From contig NZ_ATXP01000002.1 of assembly GCF_000421745.1 (NCBI RefSeq), positions 62,001 to 126,000 on the forward strand: a stretch of 64,000 nt of DNA, given 5' to 3'. This document shows positions 44,632-53,028 of this stretch, in pieces. How positions within the stretch are numbered: the first letter of the stretch is position 1; every line of letters starts with the position of its first letter. Below the pieces are notes generated by a model. That model worked only from the letters and a program-made list of their open reading frames with translations, was not told the origin of the DNA and did not search any database. The position numbers were made by a program, and so were the translations under genes. The stretch is from Nesterenkonia alba DSM 19423. Lineage in GTDB: Bacteria; Actinomycetota; Actinomycetes; Actinomycetales; Micrococcaceae.

Positions 44632-44721
44632 AGCACCATCGTGCCACGGCGACGCCGTCATCGTCGCCGCTGTGGAAAACCGGGCTCCGCGATCTGGAAC
44701 CACATGCGCACTGCTTCTGGT

Positions 44722-44727
44722 TAGGCT
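44722..44727 (+). promoter_or_regulatory. -10 element TAGGCT, leaderless ybaK start
   Basis: TAGGCT ends 8 nt before ATG 44736. Confidence 0.4.
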
Positions 44728-44735
44728 GGGGTTCC

Positions 44736-45233
44736 ATGACTGAGCTTTCCGGACGTCAACGAGTCCAGGCCGCCGCAGATCAGGTGGGCGTGGCCATTGA
44801 GTTCGCCGAACGCGGGCCTGCCCGCTCCGTGGAGGAGGCGGCCGCTAGCCTCGGAATCACTCCCGGGGAGATTGTCAAGACCCTGGTGGCTCGGGCCAAA
44901 CGCACCCAGACCACCTCCGAGGCCGAATATCTCCTCGTGCTCATTCCAGGTGATAAAGCGGTGGACTGGGGAAAGCTACGCAAGCTGGCCGGGTTCAAGA
45001 AGATGTCGATGGCCGCCCCGGAGGAAGGTTACAAGGCCACCGGCTACTACCCAGGCACCATCAACCCCTTCGGCACCACAACACCCCTGCCGGTCTACGC
45101 GGACTCCTCCATCACCGGGCGGGTGGCCATGGGTGCCGGGGAGCCGGACCTCAACCTCTTCGTTGACTCCGCCGAACTCTTCGCCGCCTTCGGTGTGACG
45201 ACCGGAGACATCGGCAAATATCTCGACACATAG
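44736..45233 (+). CDS. YbaK/EbsC family aminoacyl-tRNA deacylase
   Basis: Editing-domain protein of 165 aa that hydrolyses misacylated tRNAs in trans (Cys-tRNA(Pro) for YbaK). Visible family features are Glu-Ile-Val-Lys-Thr-Leu-Val (catalytic Lys region, about residue 46), Val-Leu-Ile-Pro-Gly-Asp, and Gly-Tyr-x-Pro-Gly-x-x-Asn-Pro-Phe-Gly (about residues 102-112). Length is normal. It sits alone on the plus strand between dnaG and dgt. Exact tRNA specificity cannot be read. Confidence 0.9.
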   Translation: MTELSGRQRVQAAADQVGVAIEFAERGPARSVEEAAASLGITPGEIVKTLVARAKRTQTTSEAEYLLVLIPGDKAVDWGKLRKLAGFKKMSMAAPEEGYKATGYYPGTINPFGTTTPLPVYADSSITGRVAMGAGEPDLNLFVDSAELFAAFGVTTGDIGKYLDT

Positions 45234-45266
45234 AAGTGTCACAGAGTGCCGTGGGCACCCCATGGC

Positions 45267-46589
45267 TCAGGCGAAGAGGCGGTTCATCACTGGTTTGCCG
45301 TGCACGAGGGTGGCATACCACTCCAGGGCCGCACCATCGGTGAGGGACGCGATCTGGTCAATGATGGCACGGTGGCGACCGGCGTCGTCGTCGGCTGCGC
45401 GATAGTCCGCCTGGAATTGAGGGTCTAAGAACCGATCCCCGGTCTCCACCAGCAGTCCATGCAGATCAGTGAGCACGTCCCGCTGACGGACATAGACCGG
45501 CATCTGCTCGCGAGAAGCCATAATGTAGTTCGCCGCGATGCCCTTCATCAGGCAGATCTCCTCCAGGGTCTCTGTGGGCACCACGAGATCGGCCTCATGC
45601 CGTACCAGCGGCTGACTGCCGTGGGCCTGTCGGGTCGCTGTGTAGATGGCCCCGCAGAACCGTCCGATGAGTTCGCTTGTCATGTTCTTCAAAGCAGCCA
45701 GAGCGCGGCGAGACCCGTCGGATTCCCGGGTCCAGGCCTCCACGCCGGCTAAACGTTCGATGGCGGCGTCGATCCGGTCTTCACTGGTCTCCGGGAGGTA
45801 CCACTCCTGGGTGGTTTGAATGACGCGGGCCCGCTGAATGTCATCGTCGAGGAACTTCAGCTGGAACCGTCCCGAGACGATGCCGTCCTCCACGTCGTGG
45901 ACCGAGTAGGCGATATCATCGGCGGCATCCATCACCTGAGCCTCCATGCACTGGCGAGTACCCGTCACACCCTGGCGCAGCCAGGTGAAGACCTCCAGAT
46001 CGTCCTCATAGGCACCGAACTTAGGGCTGCGCGTGCCATCGGGCCGCAGAGGAGCTTGGTGAACCCGCCACGGATACTTCACCGCCGCATCGAGACTGGC
46101 CCGGGTGAGGTTCAACCCGGCGGAACGGCCATCGGGGTGGAAGCGCTTGGTCTCCAACCGGGTGAGGATACGCAGCGTCTGGGCGTTACCTTCGAACCCG
46201 CCAATCTCTGCGGCCAACTCGTTGAGTACCTTCTCCCCATTGTGGCCGAACGGGGGGTGCCCGAGGTCGTGGGAGAGGCAGGCGGCGTCGACGACGTCGG
46301 GATCGCAACCAAGCAGCCGCCCCAGTTCCCGTCCCACCTGGGCCACCTCCAGCGAATGCGTCAGGCGGGTGCGGGAGAAGTCGTCCACATCAGGTGAGAC
46401 CACCTGGGTCTTAGCGCCCAGGCGACGCAGGGAAGAGGAGTGCAACAGGCGGGCGCGGTCCCGTTCAAAACTGGAGCGGTAAACCGATTTGCCGTGCTCG
46501 GGAACCCACCGGTCCTCATCCACTTCGGTATAGCCAGGGGCCAGTGCGGAGTACCGCCCTTCGACTCGTTCCACGTTCCGCCCGCTCAT
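45267..46589 (-). CDS. dgt: Deoxyguanosinetriphosphate triphosphohydrolase-like protein
   Basis: HD-domain dNTPase of 440 aa, releasing triphosphate from dGTP or other dNTPs. HD motif: Thr-His-Ser-Leu-Glu-Val followed by Ser-His-Asp-Leu-Gly-His-Pro-Pro-Phe-Gly-His-Asn-Gly-Glu. The Arg-Thr-Arg-Leu-Thr-His start is typical of the Dgt type-2 group. It keeps the dusB-dgt-dnaG order of actinobacterial genomes. The -10 TAAGCT (46596-46601) ends 6 nt before the ATG, so the message is probably leaderless. Confidence 0.94.
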   Translation of the reverse strand: MSGRNVERVEGRYSALAPGYTEVDEDRWVPEHGKSVYRSSFERDRARLLHSSSLRRLGAKTQVVSPDVDDFSRTRLTHSLEVAQVGRELGRLLGCDPDVVDAACLSHDLGHPPFGHNGEKVLNELAAEIGGFEGNAQTLRILTRLETKRFHPDGRSAGLNLTRASLDAAVKYPWRVHQAPLRPDGTRSPKFGAYEDDLEVFTWLRQGVTGTRQCMEAQVMDAADDIAYSVHDVEDGIVSGRFQLKFLDDDIQRARVIQTTQEWYLPETSEDRIDAAIERLAGVEAWTRESDGSRRALAALKNMTSELIGRFCGAIYTATRQAHGSQPLVRHEADLVVPTETLEEICLMKGIAANYIMASREQMPVYVRQRDVLTDLHGLLVETGDRFLDPQFQADYRAADDDAGRHRAIIDQIASLTDGAALEWYATLVHGKPVMNRLFA

Positions 46590-46595
46590 AGGATC

Positions 46596-46601
46596 AGCTT
46601 A
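46596..46601 (-). promoter_or_regulatory. -10 element TAAGCT, leaderless dgt start
   Basis: Minus-strand TAAGCT ends 6 nt before ATG 46589. Confidence 0.45.
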
Positions 46602-46668
46602 CCCACGGGGAACGGCCGCAGGAGTCCCAGGTGTCAGCGACTGGCCCTGCGGGGCGATGCGGCAGGCC

Positions 46669-46687
46669 CCGCCGGGACACCCGGCGG
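46669..46687 (-). terminator. GC hairpin downstream of dusB
   Basis: CCGCCGGG-ACA-CCCGGCGG, a perfect 8-bp stem about 80 nt after the dusB stop, without a T tract. It may end or stabilise the dusB transcript before the dgt promoter. Confidence 0.4.
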
Positions 46688-46766
46688 CCACTACACCTGA
46701 GGGGAACGGCGTGGCAGTCGAGGGAGGGAAGGTGCAGGCTCAGCACCACGCACAGAGTGGAGGGGT

Positions 46767-47942
46767 TTAGCCGCCGGAGGTGTCGACCTCGGCGGCTTTG
46801 ATCATCTGGCGCTGGTCCTCATTGAGTTCCTGGGAGACCAACCAGTCCTCTGGCAGGTGCACCTTCTTCGGCGATCCCGCCCGGCCACGTGGGCCTTCGG
46901 CGGCCTCCCCGGGATAGCCGATCGACTGATCGAGCTGACCCAAGAGGTCCTCCAACTGGTCGAGGGTCTCCACCAGGACCAACTGCGACCGCAACGCACC
47001 TCCGATGGGGTAGCCCTTGAAGTACCAGGCCACGTGCTTGCGGATATCCTGCATCGCTTTGCGCTCATCACCGTCGAAATACGGAATGAGCATCTTCGCG
47101 TGGCGCAGCAGTGTCTCGATGACCATGGTCAGGTTCGGACGGTGCCGGTCTTCGCGGCCTTCGAAGGCTGCCTGGAGATCACCGAAGAGCCAGGGACGTC
47201 CTTGGCATCCCCGGCCGACGACGACGCCGTCGACCCCGGTACGCTGCACCATGGCCACGGCATCTTCGGCAGACCAGATATCCCCGTTGCCGAGCACCGG
47301 AAGATCCGGCAGGGCTTCGCGCAGCCGCGCGATGGCATCCCAGTCGGCCTGTCCCGAATAGTGTTGGCGGGCGGTGCGGCCATGCAAAGCAACAGCGGCC
47401 ACCCCGGCGTCGCGGGCCGCCCGACCGGCCTCAAGGTAGGTCAAGTGATCTTCATCGATGCCCTTGCGCATCTTCACCGTCACCGGGATATTGGCCTGCT
47501 CGGCCTCCCGCACCGCGGTGGTCACGATCGACTCGAACAACCCGATCTTCCACGGCAGGGCCGAGCCGCCGCCTTTCCGGGTGACTTTGGGGACGGGGCA
47601 GCCGAAATTCAGGTCAATGTGGTCAGCACGGTCTTCTTCGACCAGCATCCGAACCGCGCGCCCGGTGGTCACCGGGTCCACCGAGTAGAGCTGCACTGAG
47701 CGGGGCACCTCGTCCGGCTCGTGTTTGATGATCCGCAGGCTCTCCGGGCGACGCTCCACCAGGGCCCGCGCGGTGACCATTTCGTTGACGTAGAGCCCAC
47801 CGCCGTACTCGCGGCAGAGTCGACGGAAAGCGGTATTGGTGATCCCGGCCATCGGCGCGAGCACCACCGGGGTGTCCACGGTGATCGGCCCTAGCTGCAG
47901 GGCCGGAAGCAGGGCGCGCGGGCGTTCCAGAGTGTCAGTCAC
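46767..47942 (-). CDS. dusB: tRNA-dihydrouridine synthase
   Basis: FMN-dependent enzyme of 391 aa that reduces uridine to dihydrouridine in tRNA D-loops. The TIM barrel starts Val-Leu-Ala-Pro-Met-Ala-Gly-Ile-Thr-Asn. The catalytic Cys is in Asn-Phe-Gly-Cys-Pro-Val-Pro-Lys-Val-Thr-Arg-Lys-Gly-Gly-Gly, and FMN-binding Gly-Asn-Gly-Asp-Ile and Val-Gly-Arg-Gly follow. The C-terminal helical domain is complete. GTG 47942 is preceded by GATAAT (47949-47954) at 6 nt. An AT-rich inverted repeat lies just upstream. Confidence 0.95.
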   Translation of the reverse strand: MTDTLERPRALLPALQLGPITVDTPVVLAPMAGITNTAFRRLCREYGGGLYVNEMVTARALVERRPESLRIIKHEPDEVPRSVQLYSVDPVTTGRAVRMLVEEDRADHIDLNFGCPVPKVTRKGGGSALPWKIGLFESIVTTAVREAEQANIPVTVKMRKGIDEDHLTYLEAGRAARDAGVAAVALHGRTARQHYSGQADWDAIARLREALPDLPVLGNGDIWSAEDAVAMVQRTGVDGVVVGRGCQGRPWLFGDLQAAFEGREDRHRPNLTMVIETLLRHAKMLIPYFDGDERKAMQDIRKHVAWYFKGYPIGGALRSQLVLVETLDQLEDLLGQLDQSIGYPGEAAEGPRGRAGSPKKVHLPEDWLVSQELNEDQRQMIKAAEVDTSGG

Positions 47943-47948
47943 AGGTCT

Positions 47949-47954
47949 ATTATC
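47949..47954 (-). promoter_or_regulatory. -10 element GATAAT, leaderless dusB start
   Basis: Minus-strand GATAAT ends 6 nt before GTG 47942. The AT-rich repeat at 47971-48012 lies immediately upstream, at the -35 region and beyond. Confidence 0.5.
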
Positions 47955-47970
47955 CAGTCCTGCATAGTGC

Positions 47971-48012
47971 TATGAACCGTGCATAACGCTATAGCCCTAT
48001 GCAGGGTTCATA
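47971..48012. repeat. AT-rich 15-bp inverted repeat between GNAT gene and dusB
   Basis: Arms TATGAACCGTGCATA (47971-47985) and TATGCAGGGTTCATA (47998-48012) are complementary except for one position, around a 12-nt loop. Nested and flanking copies include CATAG-TG-CTATG (47963-47974) and TGCATAAC/GTTATGCA (47980-47987 / 48015-48022). It fills the 73-bp gap between the GNAT stop and the dusB start. It could be an operator for dusB, the GNAT terminator (no T tract), or a small mobile-element remnant. Confidence 0.7.
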
Positions 48013-48015
48013 AGG

Positions 48016-49017
48016 TTATGCAGATTGATCGCGGGCGTAGATGAGGGCTTCGAAATCCACCTCGGCTTCATCGCGCTCGACAAGGTCGTCGATGATGCCG
48101 GTCAGCGGGGTCATGGCGTCGTCGACCTCCAGCTGGACCGGGTAGCGGGCCGCCACCAGCGCCAGCAAGGTGGAAACTGCGGAGGCGGCCTCGTGCTCGG
48201 CGAGCTGCGGATTCCAGCCCAGCAGCACATCGGCGGGTGCATCGGTCTGCTCGGAGGTGTAGCTCACCGCGAAGGCAGTGATGCGGTTCTGGTGTGAGGT
48301 GTCCCGCAGCACCACCGCACCGCTGGCTCCGGTCTCCGGGGCCAGCAGGTACTTTTGGGCGGTGCCGATGGTCATCTCCGCGGGATCCCAGTGGTGGACG
48401 GCGTTGTAGAACTGTGCGACGACCTCACTGAGCTCGACCGAACCGGTGGCCAGATCCTCTAGATCCATCGGCGAGTTCTCGATGTCCGGAATCGGCAGCA
48501 CACCAGGGGCGACGACGACGTCGCGAGAACGCTGAATCTTGGTAAATCCGTTGTCCTTGAGGAAACACTGAGCAGCCGACCCCTTGGCGCAGCGGGCCTT
48601 GAGGCTCTGCACCGAGCAGTTAGACATCTCAGCTTCGAGGATGTTGAGCAGTTGGGCGGCAACCCCCTTGCGGCGGTGCTCGGGCAGCACCTCGGCGTAG
48701 AACCACAGCCGGGTGGGGTGTAAGGCAGAGCTGACCACGGTCGCAGCCGCGACCGGGACCTCGTGCTCTTCGGCGATGACGGTGCGCTGCCAGGGGTCGT
48801 TAGAGGACGGCCGCAGCATGGCGCGGTCTTGTTCGATCTGCCGGTCGTCGGCGTCGCCCCAGACTTCCATCAGGCGCAGGTCATCGCCATCCTGCCAGGG
48901 GCGGACGGTCAGACCGGAATCGAGGGTCAGGCAGGGCGCCGGGGAGGCCGCAGGGGTCTCCTCCGCGAGAAAATCAGAGGATTCTTCAGAGGGGTGCACC
49001 TGGTCGGTGGTGCTCAT
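48016..49017 (-). CDS. Two-domain GNAT family acetyltransferase
   Basis: Protein of 333 aa. The N-terminal GNAT domain (about residues 27-165) has the acetyl-CoA loop Arg-Arg-Lys-Gly-Val-Ala-Ala-Gln-Leu-Leu (about 115-124). The second half resembles a degenerate GNAT-like domain without a clear loop. AAAGGA lies 6 nt upstream of the ATG. The substrate is unknown. It sits between dusB and glyS on the same strand, and the final codons run into the AT-rich inverted repeat. Confidence 0.82.
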   Translation of the reverse strand: MSTTDQVHPSEESSDFLAEETPAASPAPCLTLDSGLTVRPWQDGDDLRLMEVWGDADDRQIEQDRAMLRPSSNDPWQRTVIAEEHEVPVAAATVVSSALHPTRLWFYAEVLPEHRRKGVAAQLLNILEAEMSNCSVQSLKARCAKGSAAQCFLKDNGFTKIQRSRDVVVAPGVLPIPDIENSPMDLEDLATGSVELSEVVAQFYNAVHHWDPAEMTIGTAQKYLLAPETGASGAVVLRDTSHQNRITAFAVSYTSEQTDAPADVLLGWNPQLAEHEAASAVSTLLALVAARYPVQLEVDDAMTPLTGIIDDLVERDEAEVDFEALIYARDQSA

Positions 49018-49134
49018 CGCGTGTCCTTTGCGGTGCGTCTACAGTCGATTGCAGCTCATGGCGACAGCTCAGCGAGTCTAAACCCGCCGGCTGAGGCGTG
49101 CAAACACCCCGCGCCACCGGCTCGTCAGTGAGCC

Positions 49135-50517
49135 TCAGCCCAGCAGCTTGGCCGCCAGGTAGGACTCGACCTGGTCCAGGCTCACCCGCTGCTGAGTCAT
49201 CTCATCGCGGTCGCGGATGGTCACCGCCTGGTCCTCGAGGGTGTCGAAGTCGAAGGTGATGCAAAATGGGGTGCCGATCTCATCCTGGCGACGGTAGCGA
49301 CGACCGATAGCGCCGGCGTCGTCGTAATCAATGTTCCAGTGCTTGCGCAGCGTGTCAGCGAGCCGGCCAGCGGGTTCAGCCAGTTCCGGCTTCTTCGACA
49401 ACGGCAACACCGCCGCCTTGACCGGTGCCAACTTCGGGTGCAGCTTCAACACGGTGCGAACATCCACTCCACCCTTGGTGTTGGGGGCTTCGTCTTCGGC
49501 GTAGGCGTCGACGAGGAAGGCCATCATCGAGCGGGTCAGTCCGAAGCTGGGCTCAATGACATAGGGCACGTAACGGGACTCGGAGGCCTGGTCGAAGTAG
49601 GACAGCTCCTTACCGGAGTGCTCGATGTGCTGGCTGAGATCGTAGTCGGTGCGGTTAGCGATCCCCATCAGTTCGCCCCACTCGCTGCCCTGGAAACCGA
49701 AGCGGTACTCCAGGTCGATAGTGCGGTCAGAGTAGTGGGCGCGCTCGTCGTCGGGCACATCGAACTGCCGCAGGTTCTCCGGGTTCAAGCCGAGATCGGT
49801 GAACCAGGCCACGCAGTCTTCCACCCAGCGGTCGAACCAGGTGCCGGCCTCCGCGGGCGGGACGAAGTACTCGATCTCCATCTGCTCGAACTCCCGGGTG
49901 CGGAAGATGAAGTTCCCGGGGGTGATCTCATTGCGGAACGCCTTACCGATCTGCCCGATGCCGAAAGGGGGTTTCTTCCGCGCGGCAGTGACCACGTTGG
50001 CAAAGTTGGTGAAGATCCCCTGGGCGGTCTCCGGGCGGAGGTAGTGGAGGCCGGATTCGTCATCGACAACCCCCAGATAGGACTTCACCAGCCCGGAGAA
50101 CTGGCGGGGCTCGGTGAAGTTACCCTTAGTGCCGCAGTGGGGGCAGTTGATCTCCGCCAGACCATCTTCGGGGGCACGACCCTTCTTCTCGATGAAGTCC
50201 TCGATGAGCTTGTCTTCACGATCCCGGGTGTGGCACTGCTTGCACTCCACCAACGGGTCGGTGAAGGTGTCCACGTGCCCGGAGGCCTTCCACACCGCCG
50301 AGGGCAGGATGATGGCCGAGTCGAGTCCGACCATGTCTCCGCGGCCCCGTACGAAGGTCTGCCACCATTCGGCCTTGATGTTCTCCTTCAGCTCGGTGCC
50401 CAACGGACCGTAGTCCCAGGCCGAGCGGGATCCGCCGTAGATCTCACCCGACTGGAAGACGAAGCCACGGCGCTTGGCCAGGTTGATGACTTTGTCGAGG
50501 GTGGTCTCCTTCGCCAT
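49135..50517 (-). CDS. glyS: Glycine--tRNA ligase (alpha2 type)
   Basis: Class II aminoacyl-tRNA synthetase of 460 aa charging tRNA-Gly, the eukaryote/archaea-like single-chain form used by actinobacteria. Motif 2 region: [10 protein letters not shown]. Motif 3: Glu-Pro-Ser-Phe-Gly-Leu-Thr-Arg. The family segment Tyr-Leu-Arg-Pro-Glu-Thr-Ala-Gln-Gly is present, with a Cys-x2-Cys / Cys-x2-Cys-like zinc site near residues 95-145. The C-terminal anticodon-binding domain is complete. ATG 50517 has AAGGAG 10 nt upstream. No T-box leader was seen. Confidence 0.96.
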   Translation of the reverse strand: MAKETTLDKVINLAKRRGFVFQSGEIYGGSRSAWDYGPLGTELKENIKAEWWQTFVRGRGDMVGLDSAIILPSAVWKASGHVDTFTDPLVECKQCHTRDREDKLIEDFIEKKGRAPEDGLAEINCPHCGTKGNFTEPRQFSGLVKSYLGVVDDESGLHYLRPETAQGIFTNFANVVTAARKKPPFGIGQIGKAFRNEITPGNFIFRTREFEQMEIEYFVPPAEAGTWFDRWVEDCVAWFTDLGLNPENLRQFDVPDDERAHYSDRTIDLEYRFGFQGSEWGELMGIANRTDYDLSQHIEHSGKELSYFDQASESRYVPYVIEPSFGLTRSMMAFLVDAYAEDEAPNTKGGVDVRTVLKLHPKLAPVKAAVLPLSKKPELAEPAGRLADTLRKHWNIDYDDAGAIGRRYRRQDEIGTPFCITFDFDTLEDQAVTIRDRDEMTQQRVSLDQVESYLAAKLLG

Positions 50518-50602
50518 GGGGCGTGTGCTCCTTGAAGTCTCGGTGCGCGGTGCACAGCGGGGGAACCGCTGCGCGGGTGACGATCGCCGCCAGCTTAGCG
50601 CT

Positions 50603-51589
50603 TCAGCGCGGTGAGGATCCGCCGCTGCGCCGGATGTCGGCAAAAGAGGCGACGACGACGGCGAGGATCGTCAGGAGAGTCCCCGCCACTGTGGCAAAGG
50701 TCACCACAGCCCCGGGTGCGGGCACGATGATATCCAACAGCAGGGAGCCCACCAGCTGGCCGGCGATCATGCCCATCGCCGCCAGCAGCACTCCAACCCG
50801 GGTCACGAGGAAGGCACCGAGGGCGATGAACATGATCCCCATCGGCCCGCCAAGGTAGTGCCACCACACCGGGGAGAGCCCGGCGTCCAGCCCAGTGACA
50901 ACTCCGGTGGCCAGCCAGACTAAGAACAACATGACCGAACCGGCGATGAAGTTGATGACAGTACCCGGAATGGGGGTGCCGTAGGCAGCAGACTGGCGAC
51001 CATTCAGCGCCTGTTGGGCGGCCTGGACGAATCCCGCGGTCAGCGGCAGGACCACCAGCAGCAGGGCTTCAGTGACCCCGGGTGAGGCGTCGAACTGCGG
51101 CCATACCGCCCACAACACAGCCAGTACTGTCATCGCCGCCCCGAGCACACGGAAACCATCCAGGTGACGGCGACCGGCCGGCCCCAGGCCGACGCGATCC
51201 CATACAAGCCCGCCGAGAGTCTGCCCCGTTACAGCGGCCACGCTGAACACGGCCACCCCGAGGGCAGCGATGGTCAGGGTCTGGGTCAGCACGAAGTATC
51301 CGCCGAGGCAGCCGGCCAGAAAGTACCACCACTTCACCGTTCCGGCGCGCAGGGCGGGGATGATCTTGCCGAAGCTGGCCCGGGTGCGTCGGGTCGCCAG
51401 ACCGATGGGGATCAGCGCCAGCGTCCCGCTGAAGAAACTCAGGAAGGCTGCGAAAACGGCGTCGCCAGTTTCCACGGCGAGTTCGGCGTTGATTCGTCCT
51501 TGAAGCGGGATGGCCATACCGGCTGCCAGCATCACCGCACCCAGCATCAGCCAGACCGCCGGTGACCTGGGAGCTTCCTCGCTGCGCAT
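50603..51589 (-). CDS. DMT family transporter (YdcZ/DUF606, two repeats)
   Basis: Membrane protein of 328 aa with ten helices in two homologous halves. Each half starts with a Gly-Ala-x-x-x-Leu/Val-Gln-x-x-x-Asn-type segment ([10 protein letters not shown], then Ala-Gln-Gln-Ala-Leu-Asn-Gly-Arg), as in duplicated YdcZ proteins of the drug/metabolite superfamily. The substrate is unknown. A TACAGT -10 ends 6 nt before the ATG, divergent from the S4 gene. Confidence 0.88.
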   Translation of the reverse strand: MRSEEAPRSPAVWLMLGAVMLAAGMAIPLQGRINAELAVETGDAVFAAFLSFFSGTLALIPIGLATRRTRASFGKIIPALRAGTVKWWYFLAGCLGGYFVLTQTLTIAALGVAVFSVAAVTGQTLGGLVWDRVGLGPAGRRHLDGFRVLGAAMTVLAVLWAVWPQFDASPGVTEALLLVVLPLTAGFVQAAQQALNGRQSAAYGTPIPGTVINFIAGSVMLFLVWLATGVVTGLDAGLSPVWWHYLGGPMGIMFIALGAFLVTRVGVLLAAMGMIAGQLVGSLLLDIIVPAPGAVVTFATVAGTLLTILAVVVASFADIRRSGGSSPR

Positions 51590-51595
51590 AGGGAC

Positions 51596-51601
51596 ACTGT
51601 A
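51596..51601 (-). promoter_or_regulatory. -10 element TACAGT, leaderless DMT transporter start
   Basis: Minus-strand TACAGT ends 6 nt before ATG 51589, within the 31-bp divergent gap to the S4 gene. Confidence 0.5.
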
Positions 51602-51620
51602 AACCTGTCAGACTGGTCAC

Positions 51621-51866
51621 ATGAGTGAACAGATCGAGGTTCCCCTCCGCGAGGGCAGCATTCGGCTGGGCCAGTTGCTCAAGCTCTCTGGAGTGGTGGA
51701 ATCAGGTGCGGTGGCCCGGGAGGCGATTACTGCCGGCGTCGTGCGCGTCGATGGTGCCGTGGTAACCCAGCGCGGTGCGCAGATCACCCCGGGGCAGAAG
51801 GTGGAATTCACTGGGGAGGAAATCGGACTTCCCAGTGTCACCCTCATTCCGGTGAAAGGCTCCTGA
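51621..51866 (+). CDS. Small S4-domain RNA-binding protein
   Basis: Protein of 81 aa consisting almost entirely of one S4 fold: Ile-Arg-Leu-Gly-Gln-Leu-Leu-Lys-Leu-Ser-Gly-Val-Val-Glu-Ser-Gly-Gly-type helices, then Val-Arg-Val-Asp-Gly and the Arg-Gly-x-x-Ile-Xaa-Pro-Gly turn. Relatives (YbcJ/YaaA-type) bind structured RNA, often ribosomal. It is short but complete for the family. The glycosyltransferase operon begins 76 bp downstream with its own promoter. Confidence 0.88.
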   Translation: MSEQIEVPLREGSIRLGQLLKLSGVVESGAVAREAITAGVVRVDGAVVTQRGAQITPGQKVEFTGEEIGLPSVTLIPVKGS

Positions 51867-51928
51867 CGCTGAGTTTCTCCTGGTCAGCTGAATGTAAAAA
51901 TTCCCAGGAAATGCACGGAGTTGGTGAC

Positions 51929-51934
51929 TACGGT
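51929..51934 (+). promoter_or_regulatory. -10 element TACGGT of the glycosyltransferase operon
   Basis: TACGGT ends 8 nt before GTG 51943. No ribosome binding site is visible, so a leaderless start is likely. Confidence 0.4.
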
Positions 51935-51942
51935 CGCGTTTC

Positions 51943-53028
51943 GTGCGTATCTGTCTCATCGCCTCGAGCCAGTTCCCCATCGCCGAGCCCTTCGCCGGCG
52001 GACTGGAGGCGCACACCCATGCCCTGGCCCGCACCCTGAAGTCCCGTGGGCATGAGGTCACCTTGTTCGCCGCGGCCGGTAGTGATCCGGCGTTGGAAGC
52101 AGAGGCGATCCACCCGCAGTCGCTGCAGCTGACCGACCAGGCGCGCCGGGATATCAGTGCGGCTCCGGAGTCCTGGATGCAACAGCACCACGCGTACCTG
52201 GGGCTGATGCTGCAGCTGGCAGGGGCCTGTCAGTTCGATGTGGTGCATAACAACTCCTTGCACCATCTACCGGTGGCGATGTCTCAGCTGCTCGATGCCC
52301 CGCTGGTGACCACACTGCACACTCCCCCGACCCCGTGGCTGGAGTCAGCCATGCACTACGCGGGCCATGCCGCCCGGTTTGTAGCGGTCAGTCGCGCCAC
52401 GGCCGGCGCCTGGTCATACACCGCAGAGTTCAGTGCTCCGGTTCAGGTCATCACCAACGGGGTGGATACCTGCCGGTGGCGACCCGGTCCTGGTGGCAAC
52501 GACGCGGTGTGGATCGGCCGGATCGCCCCGGAAAAGGCCCCACACCTGGCTATTGAGGCTGCCCGTGCGGCAGGGATACGGCTGCAGCTGGCCGGTCCGG
52601 TGATGGATGCGGCATATTTCGCCGAGCGGGTCCAACCACTGCTCGGCCCCGCTGCGGTCTACCGGGGTCACTTATGTCACCAGCAGCTGGTCGAGGTGGT
52701 GGGCGCCTCGGCGGTGGCAGTGGTCAGTCCGATCTGGGACGAACCCTACGGGCTGGTGGCCGCTGAGGCGATGTCCTGCGGAACTCCCGTGGCAGCAACC
52801 CCGCGCGGTGGTCTGATCGAACTCATCGGGCCGGCCTCCGGAGCCCTGGCCGCCGATGATTCCCCCGCCGCTCTGGCTGAAGCGATCCGCACTGCTCTGC
52901 GCTGTGACCGGATGCGGGTGCGCCAGTGGGCCCAACGGCACCTCTCATTGACGCGCATGGTCGATGAGTATGAAGAACTCTATGCCCGCTTAGCCCGCAA
53001 CCCGAAGCAGCGGAGTCCCACGGCATGA
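51943..53028 (+). CDS. Glycosyltransferase family 4 (GT-B), first gene of triad
   Basis: Retaining GT-B enzyme of 361 aa. The N-terminal domain has the acceptor loop Glu-Pro-Phe-Ala-Gly-Gly-Leu-Glu-Ala-His. Val-Ile-Thr-Asn-Gly-Val-Asp joins the domains. The nucleotide-sugar motif is Glu-Pro-Tyr-Gly-Leu-Val-Ala-Ala-Glu-Ala-Met-Ser-Cys-Gly-Thr-Pro-Val (about residues 267-283), the EX7E motif of GT4. No membrane segment is present. It overlaps the next gene by 4 nt. Donor and acceptor are unknown; three overlapping glycosyltransferases suggest sequential building of one oligosaccharide or glycoconjugate. Confidence 0.88.
   Translation: MRICLIASSQFPIAEPFAGGLEAHTHALARTLKSRGHEVTLFAAAGSDPALEAEAIHPQSLQLTDQARRDISAAPESWMQQHHAYLGLMLQLAGACQFDVVHNNSLHHLPVAMSQLLDAPLVTTLHTPPTPWLESAMHYAGHAARFVAVSRATAGAWSYTAEFSAPVQVITNGVDTCRWRPGPGGNDAVWIGRIAPEKAPHLAIEAARAAGIRLQLAGPVMDAAYFAERVQPLLGPAAVYRGHLCHQQLVEVVGASAVAVVSPIWDEPYGLVAAEAMSCGTPVAATPRGGLIELIGPASGALAADDSPAALAEAIRTALRCDRMRVRQWAQRHLSLTRMVDEYEELYARLARNPKQRSPTA

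Noticed and set aside
45234-45266. Short GTGCC-GTG-GGCAC hairpin between ybaK and dgt as a terminator
   Set aside because: Only a 5-bp stem with no T tract; too weak to call.
50518-50602. T-box or glycine riboswitch before glyS
   Set aside because: The 85-bp gap is too short and lacks the T-box sequence or tandem glycine aptamer features.
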